Source of the DNA: Mycolicibacterium malmesburyense
GTDB taxonomy: Bacteria > Actinomycetota > Actinomycetes > Mycobacteriales > Mycobacteriaceae
NCBI RefSeq assembly: GCF_001050015.1
Contig: NZ_CVTB01000088.1
Coordinates: 17,520-81,519 of the forward strand
Direction: 5' to 3'
Length of the DNA: 64,000 bases
In this document: in pieces, positions 63,033 through 64,000 of the stretch
How positions within the stretch are numbered: position 1 is the first letter of the stretch
Layout: every line of letters starts with the position of its first letter
Notes under the pieces: generated by a model
What the model saw: only the letters and a program-made list of their open reading frames with translations
The model's database searches: none
What the model was told of the DNA's origin: nothing
Position numbers and translations under genes: made by a program

Positions 63033-64000
63033 CCATCTCCAGGCGACGATTCCTCGTCGCCCTCCCAGCGGCGATCACGCTGGCGGGTTGTTCCGACACC
63101 GGGCGGAATACGAACGTCGATGTGCGTGATCACGGCGCTGTCGGCGATGGAATAGCCGACGATTCAGCGGCTATCGCGTCCGCTGTCGCCGCCCTGAAGA
63201 CTGGCAGCACCTTGCATTTCCCCGCCGGGCGCTACCGATTCGCTCAGCGCAACCCCAGACAAGCCGCCGCCATAGCCATCACGGGCTTGTCCGATATCGG
63301 TATCGAGTTCGCGCCGGACGCCGAACTCGTGATGGACAACGTGGACCCGGGTACCAATACCGGAACCAGTCACGGCATCTTCATCCGCGGGCCGGCCTCC
63401 GGCATCGCGTTGCGCAATATCCGGATCCGGTGGACGAAGCGGACGAAGCGCTCGATGGGCGACGGCATCAGGATCCTCGGCTTCCCCGAGGGCTTGAACA
63501 CGTCTTTGAGTGGCTGGCAGGGAAATGCTGCCCCGGTCAGTGGCGTCACCATCGCCGACTGCGTCATCCAGTCAGCCCCCCAGGCCGGGGTCGTGATGAT
63601 GGGCGTCTCCGACATCACGGTTACGAATCTGCAGTCGGAGGACACACAGGCGGATGGACTGCACTTCAACGGCTGTCGTCGAGCCAAGATCAGCGGCCAC
63701 ACCGCTGTCAACACAGGCGACGACGGCCTCGCGCTCGTGACTTACTTCTCCGACACGCCGTCCTACGATCCTGCCGCCCAGACGTTCGCGTTTCCGGGGC
63801 TCAACGAATGGTCGAATGCCGACTTCACTATCTCGAACGTCGACGTGTCCGGGGGGCGAGCCAACGGCGTGCGCTTGGCCGGCGCCATCCGCGTCGACAT
63901 CGACGGGTTGAAGGTCGCCGATGTGCAGCACGGAGCGGCGGTCATGATCGACTCCGCGACAGCGGGCCACGACGTCGACTGGGAATACGTCAGCGCCCGC
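63020..64000 (+). CDS. Tat-exported lipoprotein, beta-helix (pectate-lyase-like), 3' end cut
   Basis: This frame is open from ATG 63020 to the window end (327 codons seen). The N-terminus has a twin-arginine signal (SRRRFLVALPA) that also ends in a lipobox (ITLAGC), so it is exported folded and anchored. Then comes the DVRDHGAVGDGIADDSAAIA start of a pectate-lyase-3-type right-handed beta-helix, with repeated coils such as GVTIADCVIQSAPQAGVVMM, ITVTNLQSEDTQADGLHFNG and TAVNTGDDGLALV. It may cut or modify a polysaccharide. It overlaps the glycosyltransferase gene by 13 bp; TTG 63029 is an alternative start. Confidence 0.85.
   Translation, partial: MSGLTISRRRFLVALPAAITLAGCSDTGRNTNVDVRDHGAVGDGIADDSAAIASAVAALKTGSTLHFPAGRYRFAQRNPRQAAAIAITGLSDIGIEFAPDAELVMDNVDPGTNTGTSHGIFIRGPASGIALRNIRIRWTKRTKRSMGDGIRILGFPEGLNTSLSGWQGNAAPVSGVTIADCVIQSAPQAGVVMMGVSDITVTNLQSEDTQADGLHFNGCRRAKISGHTAVNTGDDGLALVTYFSDTPSYDPAAQTFAFPGLNEWSNADFTISNVDVSGGRANGVRLAGAIRVDIDGLKVADVQHGAAVMIDSATAGHDVDWEYVSAR

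Noticed and set aside
1..64000. CRISPR arrays, tRNA or rRNA genes, transposases and prophage genes
   Set aside because: No regularly spaced repeats, no cloverleaf-like sequence and no transposase or integrase motif was recognised anywhere in the window.

Overview
The window is high-GC actinobacterial DNA, most likely from a fast-growing mycobacterium (Mycolicibacterium-like). The signs are an mce/yrbE import locus, many FadE/FadD/EchA lipid enzymes, F420/FMN luciferase-like oxidoreductases, tandem TIGR00027-type methyltransferases, a DUF732 protein, and gene order that matches my memory of M. tuberculosis H37Rv in two blocks. The stretch from about 58 kb back to 26 kb follows Rv0711 (atsA), Rv0714-Rv0723 (rplN to rplO), Rv0724 (sppA), methyltransferases, Rv0732-Rv0736 (secY-adk-map-sigL-rslA) and Rv0751c-Rv0753c (mmsB-fadE9-mmsA). 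The stretch 12.2-22.9 kb follows Rv1933c-Rv1941 in inverted orientation. No tRNA, rRNA, CRISPR or insertion sequence was seen.

Layout. 1-2.6 kb: start of an mce operon (yrbEA-yrbEB-mceA, running off the left edge). 2.8-7.85 kb: a P450/NTF2-like/ferredoxin operon, a divergent GAF-LuxR regulator, a limonene-epoxide-hydrolase-type enzyme and a double-TetR regulator. 7.9-12.2 kb: an FAD monooxygenase, an AraC regulator, an SDR and an EphB-like epoxide hydrolase. 12.3-19.4 kb: a minus-strand operon holding an LLM monooxygenase, a three-module ferredoxin/reductase/FAD-monooxygenase fusion, ephB, a flavin reductase, a degenerate RibBA and an SDR. 19.65-26.07 kb: the divergent operon echA13-fadE17-fadE18 plus a fused double acyl-CoA synthetase. 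26.1-29.8 kb: valine catabolism (mmsA-fadE9-mmsB). 29.8-35.4 kb: nitroreductase, degenerate HAD protein, NarL-type two-component pair, MarR/NmrA divergent pair with paired operators, second MarR. 35.5-39.9 kb: a four-gene TPP enzyme/SRPBCC/KAS III-like/aminotransferase operon of unknown product. 39.96-43.95 kb: rslA-sigL, map, adk, secY. 44.2-50.5 kb: three tandem methyltransferases, sppA, an LLM enzyme and two small exported proteins. 50.57-54.92 kb: the spc ribosomal protein operon. 55.1-58.9 kb: lipoprotein, arylsulfatase, DUF2306-like membrane protein and its TetR neighbour. 59.6-64 kb: the edge of a putative exopolysaccharide locus (BcsB-like protein, GT4 glycosyltransferase, Tat lipoprotein with a beta-helix).

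The most promising uncharacterised system is the 6-26 kb region: three epoxide hydrolases of two folds, two related FAD monooxygenases (one fused to its own electron-transfer chain), several SDRs, a flavin reductase, a RibBA homologue that has lost key residues, and a divergent CoA-activation/beta-oxidation arm. My reading is an epoxide-based route that oxidises an unsaturated lipid or terpenoid and passes it to beta-oxidation. This is inference; the substrate is not visible. The second candidate is the 35.5-39.9 kb operon, which looks like a small biosynthetic cluster. Several well-formed operator palindromes next to their likely regulators (33.87-33.92, 58.89-58.92, 19.49-19.52, 4.73 and 26.12 kb) and a SigL-type promoter in front of sigL are also recorded.
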